Shown: one piece after another, positions 1 to 7,365 of the stretch
Numbering within the stretch: position 1 is the first letter of the stretch
Layout: each line of letters opens with the position of its first letter
NCBI GenBank assembly: GCA_031367715.1
Contig: JANLQJ010000034.1
Coordinates: 1-64,000 of the forward strand
Direction: 5' to 3'
DNA: 64,000 nucleotides
Source: JANYHF01 sp031367715
Lineage (GTDB): Bacteria > Pseudomonadota > Alphaproteobacteria > Rhizobiales > Hyphomicrobiaceae
Made by a program: the position numbers and the translations under genes
The notes under the pieces: model-generated
Database searches by the model: none
What the model was told of the DNA's origin: nothing
The model's input: the letters and a program-made list of their open reading frames with translations, nothing else

Positions 1-144
1 ATTGTCCAGCTGGGGGGGCCGATGTTGTGGGTTCACACCCATTTGCTGCCAACCCCGGGGGCGGCCTTAATTGGGGGACGCCCCCCACTTCTGCTAGCGT
101 CGCAGTGTCGGGATGATCCACGTCAATCGCAAAGTGCTCTAGCC
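1..144. other. left-edge stretch without a recognised gene
   Basis: I see no convincing coding frame or RNA gene here. In related genomes infA usually follows the LMW phosphatase gene, but neither strand of this stretch reads as infA. The only structured element is one FNR-like palindrome, listed separately. Confidence 0.4.
113..126 (-). promoter_or_regulatory. imperfect FNR/FixK-type box
   Basis: On the minus strand it reads TTGAC-GTGG-ATCAT, one base from the TTGAY-N4-RTCAA pattern. It shares most of its sequence with the better box at 16584-16597. Any gene it controls on the minus strand would lie left of the window, so function is unproven. Confidence 0.35.
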
Positions 145-612
145 TCACACACTCACCCCACCCTCCAAGCCAAACCGCCGCTTGATGCGTCTGAACAGCT
201 GATCGCGCAGGGTCCGGTAGGCATCCAGGCGTTGCTCGCGAGTGCCCTCGGCGTAGCTGGGGTCCATCGTCGGCCAGTATTCGACTGCAAACGCCATCGT
301 GCGCGTCAGTTCCAGCACTGCGTGATGGGCCTCGGGCGACAGCGTCACCACCAAGTCGAACGACGTATCGGCCAGTTCGCCAAGGTCATGCGGCTTGTGG
401 CGCGTCATATCGATGCCGATCTCCTCCATCACCTCGGTCAACATCGGGTCGCGGCGTCCCGCCCGCACGCCGGCCGAGGCGACATAGGCGCGCCGGCCGG
501 CCAGATAGCCAAGGATCGACGCTGCCATCGGCGAGCGGATGGCGTTCATAGTGCAGGCAAACAGCACGGCGGCCGGCAACTCGCCCAGGCCGGTTCGTGC
601 AGGCAGCAGCAT
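145..612 (-). CDS. low-molecular-weight protein tyrosine phosphatase family protein
   Basis: This 155-residue cytoplasmic protein has the LMW-PTP P-loop near its N terminus: Cys20, five residues, then Arg26-Ser. A later DPSY segment fits the general-acid aspartate loop. The fold is shared with arsenate reductases, so tyrosine phosphatase and arsenate reductase activities cannot be separated by sequence reading. It is the last visible gene of a minus-strand operon and starts 4 bases after the UPF0262 gene ends. In related alphaproteobacteria this gene sits in the same position between UPF0262 and infA. Confidence 0.85.
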   Translation of the reverse strand: MLLPARTGLGELPAAVLFACTMNAIRSPMAASILGYLAGRRAYVASAGVRAGRRDPMLTEVMEEIGIDMTRHKPHDLGELADTSFDLVVTLSPEAHHAVLELTRTMAFAVEYWPTMDPSYAEGTREQRLDAYRTLRDQLFRRIKRRFGLEGGVSV

Positions 613-616
613 CGCC

Positions 617-1111
617 TCAAGCCTTCCAATGCAGGGCGCAGATCAGCGTGAACAGCCGCCGCGCTGTTGGCGGATCGATCTCGACCCGGCCCTTCAGCCG
701 CTCGGTCAACAGCTGGCTGCCTTCGTCATGCATCGCGCGCCGGCCCATGTCGATGGCTTCGATGCGCGAGGGCGGGGCGGTGCGGATGGCATCGTAATAG
801 CTCTCGCAGACCAGCACGTAGTCGCGCGCCAGGCGCCGGAACGATCCCAAGGCCAGCGGCACCGTTGCCAGAGCTAAGCCGGCGCTATCAGTGATCTCGA
901 ACATCAGGCGGTCTTGGGCAAGGACAAGGTTGAGCCGATAGGGGCCTTCGGGGCTCGCAAGCAACCGGAAATAATTGCTCTCCAACAGGTCGAAAATGGC
1001 GACCGAGCGCTCATGCTCAATATCGGGCCGCGCACGCCCAATTGACCTGGCATCGAGCGTCACCGCACTCAGCCGGGCCTCTGGCATTGGCGTGCTGGAA
1101 CCTTGCGTCAT
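617..1111 (-). CDS. UPF0262 family protein
   Basis: The 164-residue product carries the hallmark stretches of this alphaproteobacterial family: an SIGRARPDIEHER segment near the N terminus, a central VCESYYDAIRT, IEAIDMGRR, and a C-terminal RRLFTLICALHW. Its biochemical function is unknown. The reading frame stays open further upstream to 1279, but that extension overlaps the DUF2948 gene and the family begins near the ATG at 1111. The gene follows DUF2948 by 19 bases in an apparent operon. In many relatives hisD lies between these two genes; it is absent here. Confidence 0.88.
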   Translation of the reverse strand: MTQGSSTPMPEARLSAVTLDARSIGRARPDIEHERSVAIFDLLESNYFRLLASPEGPYRLNLVLAQDRLMFEITDSAGLALATVPLALGSFRRLARDYVLVCESYYDAIRTAPPSRIEAIDMGRRAMHDEGSQLLTERLKGRVEIDPPTARRLFTLICALHWKA

Positions 1112-1130
1112 GACGTCGTTCCGTAGGGGC

Positions 1131-1598
1131 TCAGCTGGCGTTATCCTCGTTACTGTCGAGGTCATGATCGGGCCGGTTCGGCGTGCTCCAGGCTGGGCCA
1201 AGGTCGCGCAACTCGGCTTCGATGCATTCAACCTGGAGTCGCAACGCTCCGCCACCGGCGAACACCAGGGTGATGACACCCGACGGTGCAGCGGTCTCCT
1301 CGAACTTGATCGCCAGCAGCGCCAATACCGCGTCGGCTGACGACTGCCGGATAGCCTGCCGTTGGACGCCTGTCACGTGCTCGAACCGCAGCGCCGTTCG
1401 GCGCCGTTGATGGTCGGCCGCTTTGGAGCGTGCGCCAAGTTTGCCACCGCTCCAGTCGAAGCGATTGACGATGGCGGCAAACCGCTGGTCTTTGGGCAGA
1501 TAGCCCAGGTCGGCCACCCGCATAACCGCGTCCTGCAAATGAGCCGAGACGATTTCGAGATCCTCTTTATCCAGGGCGACAAGCTTCAAGGGCTGCAT
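1131..1598 (-). CDS. DUF2948 family protein
   Basis: A 155-residue cytoplasmic protein that opens with a KLVALDKEDLEIVSAHLQDA segment and continues with a FAAIVNRFDW block, both typical of DUF2948. No enzymatic function is known. The ATG at 1598 is preferred to an in-frame start 24 bases upstream because the family starts a few residues before KLVALD. It is the first gene of the minus-strand operon DUF2948-UPF0262-LMW phosphatase. In relatives murA is the usual upstream neighbour; here a plus-strand lemA gene lies there instead. Confidence 0.85.
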   Translation of the reverse strand: MQPLKLVALDKEDLEIVSAHLQDAVMRVADLGYLPKDQRFAAIVNRFDWSGGKLGARSKAADHQRRRTALRFEHVTGVQRQAIRQSSADAVLALLAIKFEETAAPSGVITLVFAGGGALRLQVECIEAELRDLGPAWSTPNRPDHDLDSNEDNAS

Positions 1599-1781
1599 GT
1601 TTGGTCTCGAGGGGCCGCGCAAAGGGGCAGATGCACCGTGCGAAGGGCTGCGTTAGTCTTGCCGGGGTTTGTACTGGGCCCGATCTGTTTGCGCAACGCT
1701 ACGGCGCGCCTGCGACGGATTGACAACACTGCCGCCGGGCTGTCTTTTGCTCCGGGCACGTTGATCGAGAGGAGTTGACCC

Positions 1782-2351
1782 ATGGGCGCTTATGGCGGTT
1801 TGATCGTGCTTGGCATCTTGGCGGTGATCGCTATCTGGGTGCTGGGCATCTACAACGGGCTGGTCGGGATGCGGCAGCGCTGCAAGCAGGCGTTTGCCGA
1901 TATCGATGTCCAACTCAAGCAACGCCAGGATCTGGTGCCCAATCTGGTCGAGACCGTCAAGGGCTACGCGGCGCACGAGAAATCGACGCTGGAAAACGTC
2001 ATCAAATGGCGCAATGCCGCTGCCGGTGCCGCCACTCCGGGCGACAAGGCGGTTGCCGAGGGCCAACTGACGACCGCGCTGCGCCAGCTCATGGTGGTGG
2101 CCGAAGCCTATCCGGACCTGAAGGCCAATCAGGGTTTCCAGCAGCTGCAGGCCGAGCTTGGTGATCTGGAAAACAAGATCGCAGCGGCGCGGCGCTTCTT
2201 CAACAATTCGGCCTCCGAGTACAATGCCTCGCGTGAAAGCTTCCCGGCGGTCCTGTTCGCCAACACGTTCGGCTTTGGCCAACAGGAGTTCTTCAACCTC
2301 GATGAGGCCGAGCGCAAAGCCGCCTCGGTCGCTCCGCAAGTGAAGTTCTGA
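1782..2351 (+). CDS. lemA: LemA family membrane protein
   Basis: The 189-residue product has one N-terminal transmembrane helix (about residues 5-25), followed by YNGLVGMRQRCKQAFADIDVQLKQR and RQDLVPNLVETVKGYA, the core LemA signature, in a helical-bundle domain. LemA proteins are membrane-anchored with a helical domain; their biochemical role is not settled. An AGGAG lies 8 bases before the ATG. The M48 protease gene follows after 59 bases. LemA and HtpX-like proteases are often paired, so the two probably act together in membrane protein quality control. Confidence 0.92.
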   Translation: MGAYGGLIVLGILAVIAIWVLGIYNGLVGMRQRCKQAFADIDVQLKQRQDLVPNLVETVKGYAAHEKSTLENVIKWRNAAAGAATPGDKAVAEGQLTTALRQLMVVAEAYPDLKANQGFQQLQAELGDLENKIAAARRFFNNSASEYNASRESFPAVLFANTFGFGQQEFFNLDEAERKAASVAPQVKF

Positions 2352-2410
2352 CACGCCCAGACGATCAGGCGAGCCGGGCGCGTTAACCGCGTCAGTCGCT
2401 ACAGGATCCC

Positions 2411-3484
2411 ATGTTCCAGGCCTACGGTCTCTACGGTCACATCCAGGCCAATCGAATGCGGTCGGTTTTCCTGCTGGCGGCGTTCGTGGCGCTTTTGCAC
2501 GCGCTGTTGTTTTCCTTTTTGATGATCCTGGAGGCTCTGTCGGGCGGCACCCTGGGCCAGATCGTTGCGGCAGCGGCGGGCCGTTTTGGCAGCGCCTGGC
2601 CGGTGGCCGCGCTGGCCGCAGGCCTGTGGTTCGTGATCGCCTGGTTCTCGCACCAGACTTTGATCCGGCTGGCGACCGGCGCCAAGGGCGTTGCCAGGAC
2701 CGAAGCGCCCGCCCTCTATGACGCGCTCGAAAACCTTTGCATCTCGCGCGGCATCACCATGCCCCGCCTGCAAATCATCGAGACCCCGGCCCTGAACGCT
2801 TATGCCTCGGGTCTCAGAGAAGGCCAGTATGTGGTCGCTGTGACCCGGGGGCTAGTCGCCACCCTGTCGCCAGCGGAGCTGGAAGCCGTACTTGCCCATG
2901 AACTCACGCACATCCGCAACAAGGATGCCCAGCTGATGGTGATTGCAGTGATCTTTGCCGGCGTGTTCGCGTTTTTTGGCGATATCATCATCGGGCGCTG
3001 GGATTTTCCCTATGGCTGGTCGCCGACGCGCCGTCCTGTCGGCGACAGCGAAGTCAGCAACAGCGGTGGCGGGTTGCGCTGGCCGACTTCGGGCCGATCG
3101 GGCGGCGGCAAGAACGACCGTGACGGCGGCGCTGGCGGCGCCATCCTGGCCATCGCCATTGCCATTGCCATCATCCTGATCAGCTGGGGCATCTCGACCA
3201 TGATCCGCATGGCTCTGTCGCGCTCGCGCGAATACCTCGCCGATGCCGGGTCGGTGGAACTCACCAAGCAGCCCGATGCCATGATCTCGGCGCTACGCAA
3301 GATCGAAGGCCACTCCGTCTATGAGGTGCCGTCGCGGATGGAATGCTTCTTCATCGAGAATCCGGTTTCAGGGCGGGTTTTCGGCCTGTTCTCCACCCAT
3401 CCCGCGATCAGCGACCGCATCGCGGCCCTGCAGACATTTGCCGGCGGCATCGATCGTGGCCCAGCCACGGCGGCGACGCTGTAA
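2411..3484 (+). CDS. HtpX-like M48 family membrane metalloprotease
   Basis: This 357-residue integral membrane protease has the zinc motif HELTH at residues 163-167 and the third-ligand segment SREYLADAGSVEL near residue 270. Two N-terminal transmembrane helices (about 18-42 and 62-82) and further hydrophobic helices around 177-192 and 245-265 fit the HtpX layout. An insertion rich in Gly, Ser and Arg lies between the active-site helix and the third hydrophobic segment. It is longer than E. coli HtpX (about 290 residues), so I do not assign htpX itself. It follows lemA, and the pair probably forms an operon for turnover of damaged membrane proteins. Confidence 0.9.
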   Translation: MFQAYGLYGHIQANRMRSVFLLAAFVALLHALLFSFLMILEALSGGTLGQIVAAAAGRFGSAWPVAALAAGLWFVIAWFSHQTLIRLATGAKGVARTEAPALYDALENLCISRGITMPRLQIIETPALNAYASGLREGQYVVAVTRGLVATLSPAELEAVLAHELTHIRNKDAQLMVIAVIFAGVFAFFGDIIIGRWDFPYGWSPTRRPVGDSEVSNSGGGLRWPTSGRSGGGKNDRDGGAGGAILAIAIAIAIILISWGISTMIRMALSRSREYLADAGSVELTKQPDAMISALRKIEGHSVYEVPSRMECFFIENPVSGRVFGLFSTHPAISDRIAALQTFAGGIDRGPATAATL

Positions 3485-3574
3485 CCTCGCGCTGGATAAG
3501 TTCCGGGTTTTTGGCTACATCACCGTTTCAATTCCCATTTGTTCAGCGCTAACACGAAGGGAGATGTCGCGCCG

Positions 3575-4606
3575 ATGGCCCAGACACTCGAAGAAATCGC
3601 CCAGGCAATGGTGGCAGACAGCAAGGGTCTGCTGGCGGCCGACGAGAGCAACAACTCGATCAAGAAGCGGTTTGATGCCGTTGGTGTGACCAATACGGAG
3701 GAGAACCGGCGCGACTATCGCGAGTTCATGTTCCGCACCACCGACGCCATGCAGAAATACATCTCCGGCGTGATCCTGTATGACGAGACGATCCGCCAGA
3801 AGGCCAAGGATGGCACGCCGCTGATCGACATCATCAAGAAGATGGGCGCGCTGCCAGGCATCAAGGTTGACCAGGGGCCCAAGTCCGTTCCAGGCTTCCC
3901 CGGCGAGACCATTACCGACGGTCTCGATGGCCTGGATGCCAAGATGAAAGAGTATTATGGCCTGGGCGCGCGCTTTGCCAAGTGGCGCGCGGTGATCGAT
4001 ATCGGCCGCAAGGGCGACCGGCAGATGCCGACCCGCTATTGCATCGAGGCCAACAACCACGCACTGGCCCGCTACGCCGCCATCTGCCAGGCCAATGGCA
4101 TTGTGCCGATGGTCGAGCCCGAGGTGTTGATGGATGGCGATCATGACATCGAGCGCAATCAGGAAGTGACTCAGGCTGTGCTGTCGGATCTGTTCGTGCA
4201 GCTCAATGCGGCGCGCGTGAAGCTAGAGGGGCTGATCCTAAAACCGAACATGGTTATTTCGGGTGCGTTGGCGAGCAAGCGCGCTGGCGTCGAAGAGGTC
4301 GCGGAAAGAACGGTAAAAACCTTCCTGCGCACCGTTCCCGCCGCCACCGCCGGTATTATGTTCCTGTCCGGCGGCCAGTCGGACCAGGAGGCGACGGCGC
4401 ATCTGTCGGCCATGAACGCCAACTTCAAGATGCCGTGGAAGCTCTCCTACTCCTATGGGCGCGCCCTGCAGGCGGCCGCACAGAAGGCTTGGAGCGGCAA
4501 GGCCGAGAACGTCGCCGCCGGCCAGAAGGCGTTCCTGCACCGCGCCAAGATGAACTCGCTCGCGGCGGCAGGTAATTGGACGGCTGAGTTGGATAAGGCC
4601 GCGTAG
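3575..4606 (+). CDS. fba: class I fructose-bisphosphate aldolase
   Basis: The 343-residue enzyme cleaves fructose-1,6-bisphosphate to dihydroxyacetone phosphate and glyceraldehyde-3-phosphate in glycolysis and gluconeogenesis. Class I signatures are clear: GLLAADESNNSIKKRF near the N terminus, VEPEVLMDGDHD, and the Schiff-base segment GLILKPNMV with its catalytic lysine. SGGQSDQEAT and LSYSYGRALQ follow. The ATG at 3575 is chosen over an in-frame TTG at 3539 because AAGGGAG stands 11 bases before it and the family starts with MAQTLEE-like sequence. It is monocistronic as far as visible and is followed by a dispersed repeat. Confidence 0.95.
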   Translation: MAQTLEEIAQAMVADSKGLLAADESNNSIKKRFDAVGVTNTEENRRDYREFMFRTTDAMQKYISGVILYDETIRQKAKDGTPLIDIIKKMGALPGIKVDQGPKSVPGFPGETITDGLDGLDAKMKEYYGLGARFAKWRAVIDIGRKGDRQMPTRYCIEANNHALARYAAICQANGIVPMVEPEVLMDGDHDIERNQEVTQAVLSDLFVQLNAARVKLEGLILKPNMVISGALASKRAGVEEVAERTVKTFLRTVPAATAGIMFLSGGQSDQEATAHLSAMNANFKMPWKLSYSYGRALQAAAQKAWSGKAENVAAGQKAFLHRAKMNSLAAAGNWTAELDKAA

Positions 4607-4618
4607 CGACAGCCTCCC

Positions 4619-4791
4619 GTGTCATCCTCGGGCCCGTGTCATCCTCGGGCCCGTGTTATCCCCGGACTTGTCCCGAGGACCCATCGCGGCACGAGTCGGA
4701 CTATTGGAAACGGGTTGTTGGTTATCCCGCAACCCGGTCGGCCGAGTACGGATTCGAATGGGTCCTCGGGACCAGCCCGAGGATGACATCT
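4619..4791. repeat. REP-like palindromic repeat with a 17-bp tandem duplication
   Basis: Two adjacent 17-bp units (4619-4635 and 4636-4652) carry the same GTCATCCTCGGG sequence that reappears inverted as CCCGAGGATGAC at 4776-4787. Inside, a perfect 14-bp inverted repeat pairs 4671-4684 with 4758-4771. The whole forms a long imperfect hairpin between fba and kdsA. A related element lies at 52872-52966, so this is a dispersed genomic repeat rather than a local regulatory hairpin. Confidence 0.8.
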
Positions 4792-4816
4792 TCCGCTGAC
4801 ACCCATCGGAGCCAAC

Positions 4817-5665
4817 ATGATCGCCGCTATGACCCCAAATCCCATCGTCAGCATCGGCTCCGTCCGCTGCGGCAACGCCCTGCCGTTGATGGTGTTTGCC
4901 GGGCCGTGCCAGCTCGAAAGCCGCGAGCACGCCCTGATGGTCGCCTCAAGGTTGAAGGCCATCGCGGCGCGGCTCGGGCTCGGCCTAGTCTATAAGACCA
5001 GCTTCGACAAGGCCAACCGCACCTCGCTGGCTGGCCGCCGCGGCTTGGGACTTGAGGCTGCGCTGCCGATCTTCGATGAAATCCGGGCGAAGCTCGCCCT
5101 GCCCATCGTCACCGACGTGCACACCGCCGAACAATGCACCGTGCTCGCTCCGCACGTCGACGTGCTGCAGATTCCCGCCTTCCTGTGCCGCCAAACCGAA
5201 CTTCTGATCGCGGCGGCCAAGACCGGCAAGGTCATCAAGGTCAAGAAAGGCCAGTTCCTCGCCCCCTGGGACATGAAGAACGTGGTCGCCAAGATCACCG
5301 GCTCAGGCAACCCGAACGTGCTGCTGACCGAGCGCGGCGTCAGTTTCGGCTACAACACGCTGGTCAGCGACATGCGCGCGCTGCCCATCATGGCCGAGAC
5401 CGGCTGCCCGGTGATCTTCGACGCCACGCACTCGGTGCAGCAGCCGGGCGGCCAGGGCGCGTCCACCGGCGGCGACCGGAAGATGGTGCCCGTGCTGGCG
5501 CGCGCGGCGGTGGCGGTGGGCGTGGCCGGGCTGTTCGTCGAGACGCACCAGGACCCGGACAACGCACCGAGCGATGGGCCGAACATGGTGCCGCTGGGCG
5601 AGTTCGAGGGGCTTTTGTGCGCGCTGATGCGGATTGACGGGGTGGTGAAAGGCCCCCTTGCCTGA
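4817..5665 (+). CDS. kdsA: 3-deoxy-8-phosphooctulonate synthase (Kdo-8-phosphate synthase)
   Basis: The 282-residue enzyme condenses arabinose-5-phosphate with phosphoenolpyruvate to make Kdo-8-phosphate for lipopolysaccharide. Family marks are FAGPCQLESREHA, YKTSFDKANRTS, TDVHTAEQC, KKGQFLAPWDMKN, and FDATHSVQQPGG followed by the ETHQDPDNAPSDGPNM segment. Length is normal, so this is the functional copy. A GGAG lies just before the ATG. A diverged copy of its 3' half occurs about 0.4 kb downstream. The enzyme making its substrate is encoded at 50657-51673 (kdsD). No pyrG or eno neighbour is present. Confidence 0.95.
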   Translation: MIAAMTPNPIVSIGSVRCGNALPLMVFAGPCQLESREHALMVASRLKAIAARLGLGLVYKTSFDKANRTSLAGRRGLGLEAALPIFDEIRAKLALPIVTDVHTAEQCTVLAPHVDVLQIPAFLCRQTELLIAAAKTGKVIKVKKGQFLAPWDMKNVVAKITGSGNPNVLLTERGVSFGYNTLVSDMRALPIMAETGCPVIFDATHSVQQPGGQGASTGGDRKMVPVLARAAVAVGVAGLFVETHQDPDNAPSDGPNMVPLGEFEGLLCALMRIDGVVKGPLA

Positions 5666-5760
5666 CCCCAGCTACCTTGGCATTGAACCTTTTGTGTGCC
5701 AGCCTCGACCACATGGGGGCCGCCGAGCTGTTGCCGGCTGTCGACAAAGGAGCGTTTGCT

Positions 5761-6012
5761 ATGCAGTACCATGTCTGGTCACGGTGGGCGACGGTTCTGC
5801 CCGCCTTGTGCCTGTGCCTGTTTGCGACCAATCCTGCGGCTGCCCAGCCGCAGACTTCGGACCAATGCCACTTTGCAACAACGTGCACCTTGGTGCCGGC
5901 TAAGACAATTTCGTGTCCGCGCGATCCGAGCGATCCGAGACCGAAACCTTGCCATCGCATCATCCCCGCGCACAACGTTTGCGTCACCAAGAAAGTGTGC
6001 GACGGGCTGTAG
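5761..6012 (+). CDS. small cysteine-rich secreted protein
   Basis: An 83-residue product begins with a clear signal peptide (hydrophobic core about residues 9-24, likely cleavage after NPAAA). The mature part of roughly 55 residues has six cysteines and many prolines, suggesting disulfide bonding in the periplasm or outside the cell. AAAGGAG stands 8 bases before the ATG, which supports this start over upstream in-frame ones. I do not recognise the family. It sits exactly between full kdsA and its partial copy, so it may have arrived with the rearrangement that created the duplication. Confidence 0.65.
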   Translation: MQYHVWSRWATVLPALCLCLFATNPAAAQPQTSDQCHFATTCTLVPAKTISCPRDPSDPRPKPCHRIIPAHNVCVTKKVCDGL

Positions 6013-6044
6013 GGATCAGGGATCAGGTGTCAAGCGCGGCACGA

Positions 6045-6479
6045 ACCGGCAAGGTGATCAAGGTCAAGAAGGGCCAATTCCTCGCCCCCTGGGACATGAA
6101 GAACGTGGTCGCCAAGATCACCGGCTCGGGCAACCCGAACGTGCTGCTGACCGAGCGCGGCGCCAGTTTCAGCTACAACACGTTGGTCAGCGACAGGCGC
6201 GCGCTGCCCATCATGGCCGAGACCGGCTGCCCGGTGATCTTCGACGCCACGCACTCGGTGCAGCAACCGGGCGGCCAGGGCGCGAGCACGGGCGGCGACC
6301 GGCGCATGGTGCCGGTGCTGGCGCGCGCAGCCGTGGCGGTCGGCGTGTCAGGGCTGTTCATCGAGACGCACGAGGATCCGGACAACGCGCCGAGCGACGG
6401 CCCGAATATGGCGCCGCTTGCTGAGTTCGAGGCGCTGATGCGGGGGCTGATGCGGATCGATGGAGTGGTCAAGGGGTAG
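6045..6479 (+). pseudogene. truncated second copy of kdsA (3' half)
   Basis: From about position 6045 to the stop at 6479 the sequence aligns with 5222-5655 of kdsA, offset by 823 bases, at roughly 90 percent nucleotide identity. It encodes KKGQFLAPWDMKN through ETHEDPDNAPSDGPNM but lacks the N-terminal half of the barrel, including the PEP-binding segments. Many differences are silent; some change residues (for example FGYN to FSYN, DMRAL to DRRAL). The frame is open upstream to 5913 in unrelated sequence with no good start. It cannot be an active synthase; a remnant is most likely. Confidence 0.85.
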
Positions 6480-6784
6480 GAGGTTGCGTTTGCCTGTGAA
6501 AACAACAACCGAACGCCTGCCACATTCGCCCGAGGGATTGCGGCAATGGCGTCTGGTATACTGAAGTGTGCTATTGCTCAAACACAAAATCGGTCTCAAG
6601 GTAGGAAGCAGGTCTTCGCTCGGAAGTGATCGTTAGGTAAGCGTCACGGATGGAAGCCCCGAGGGCCGAGATATCGCATCGGCCATCGTCAGTTGCGAGT
6701 GAGGCTCGGTTCACGACAGCCGAACCCGGCGACGTGGTCTTGCAATCGATGACGTTCGGAGCCGGGCGACGCCCGAAATTTGCA
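6480..6784. other. intergenic stretch with no intact gene
   Basis: Between the kdsA remnant and the arginine deiminase remnant I find no gene with a start and ribosome site. On the minus strand a frame open to a stop near 6570 reads plausible protein (for example DISALGASIRDAYLTIT) but has no start codon. It may be debris of another lost gene; I do not recognise it. Confidence 0.4.
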
Positions 6785-6943
6785 AAAAAGGGAGACTAAA
6801 TCGGCAAGCGGCATGACGTCGCCGCCTTCCAGCGTGGCGATACCAGGAACCGTACCGGTACCATCCCACCAGATCTCATGCGGATCGTTAGCAAAACGGG
6901 GATGAAACTTGTGGACTGCGGCGAGTTTGATCACCTCGGGGTA
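6785..6943 (-). pseudogene. arginine deiminase (arcA) fragment
   Basis: About 53 residues match the middle-to-C-terminal part of arginine deiminase: YPEVIKLAAVHKFHPRFAND followed by ATLEGGDVMPLAD, corresponding to the family's AIYKFHPEF and ATLEGGDVMP blocks. The conserved continuation (VLIGMGERTS) is replaced by an unrelated frame, and the N-terminal two thirds of the family are missing. The open frame around it (6689-7045) is not a real gene. Arginine deiminase supports fermentative arginine catabolism and is often under FNR-type control, which suits the palindrome at 6977-6990. Confidence 0.7.
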
Positions 6944-6976
6944 ACACTGTTGGCGCCGAGAACGCGGCCGTGGACA

Positions 6977-6990
6977 TTGACCTTGGTCAA
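6977..6990 (-). promoter_or_regulatory. FNR/FixK-type palindrome next to the arcA remnant
   Basis: TTGAC-CTTG-GTCAA is a full match to the TTGAY-N4-RTCAA pattern. On the minus strand the only downstream target is the arcA fragment. On the plus strand no gene follows. It may be a relic control site. Confidence 0.45.
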
Positions 6991-7041
6991 TGCGCCTCGA
7001 ACCTTTGGTCTCATCGCTACATTGACGCCAGCGGCACTGAC

Positions 7042-7365
7042 TCATGTCTTGGTCGTGACCCGCTTTGTGATATCTACGCGCACATCTTCGGGCTGTGCCT
7101 CAACCGCAGACAATAGCCTGCGCAGGTCCCGTCTGACCTCGTAGAGCTGATCCACGAGGGACAATACGACGGACAGGTTGCTTTCCTCGATCTGCAGTTC
7201 ATAGTGCAGGTCGCAGATCAGACGCACACGGGCGACGTCCGTTGTATCGAACTGTAGACCGTCTCCGTCCGTTTGCGGGAGCACCAAGCCGAGTTCGACC
7301 CAGCGCTGCAGCGCCTCGGGCTCGAGGCAAGCCATGGCGTCGACAAGCTCTTGCTCGCCAATCAT
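7042..7365 (-). CDS. cbpM: CbpM-type chaperone modulator (MerR-like)
   Basis: The 107-residue protein starts with EQELVDAMACLEPEALQRWVELGLVLP and continues with DVARVRLICDLHYELQIEESNLSVVLSLVDQLY, the MerR-like helical pattern of CbpM proteins. CbpM binds the J domain of CbpA and restrains its DnaK co-chaperone activity. The gene overlaps the end of cbpA by four bases (ATGA), so the two are translationally coupled, which strongly supports the call. The operon is probably driven from the FNR-type box at 8336-8349. Confidence 0.85.
   Translation of the reverse strand: MIGEQELVDAMACLEPEALQRWVELGLVLPQTDGDGLQFDTTDVARVRLICDLHYELQIEESNLSVVLSLVDQLYEVRRDLRRLLSAVEAQPEDVRVDITKRVTTKT

Noticed and set aside
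1..60. GGGTTCACACCC-like sequence reminiscent of a tRNA T arm
   Set aside because: No acceptor stem or anticodon arm can be built around it.
22..651. Long plus-strand frame at the left edge
   Set aside because: Antisense to the LMW phosphatase gene, whose motifs are unambiguous.
6689..7045. 118-residue minus-strand frame as an intact gene
   Set aside because: Only its middle matches arginine deiminase; both flanks are unrelated frames, so it is a relic, not a gene.
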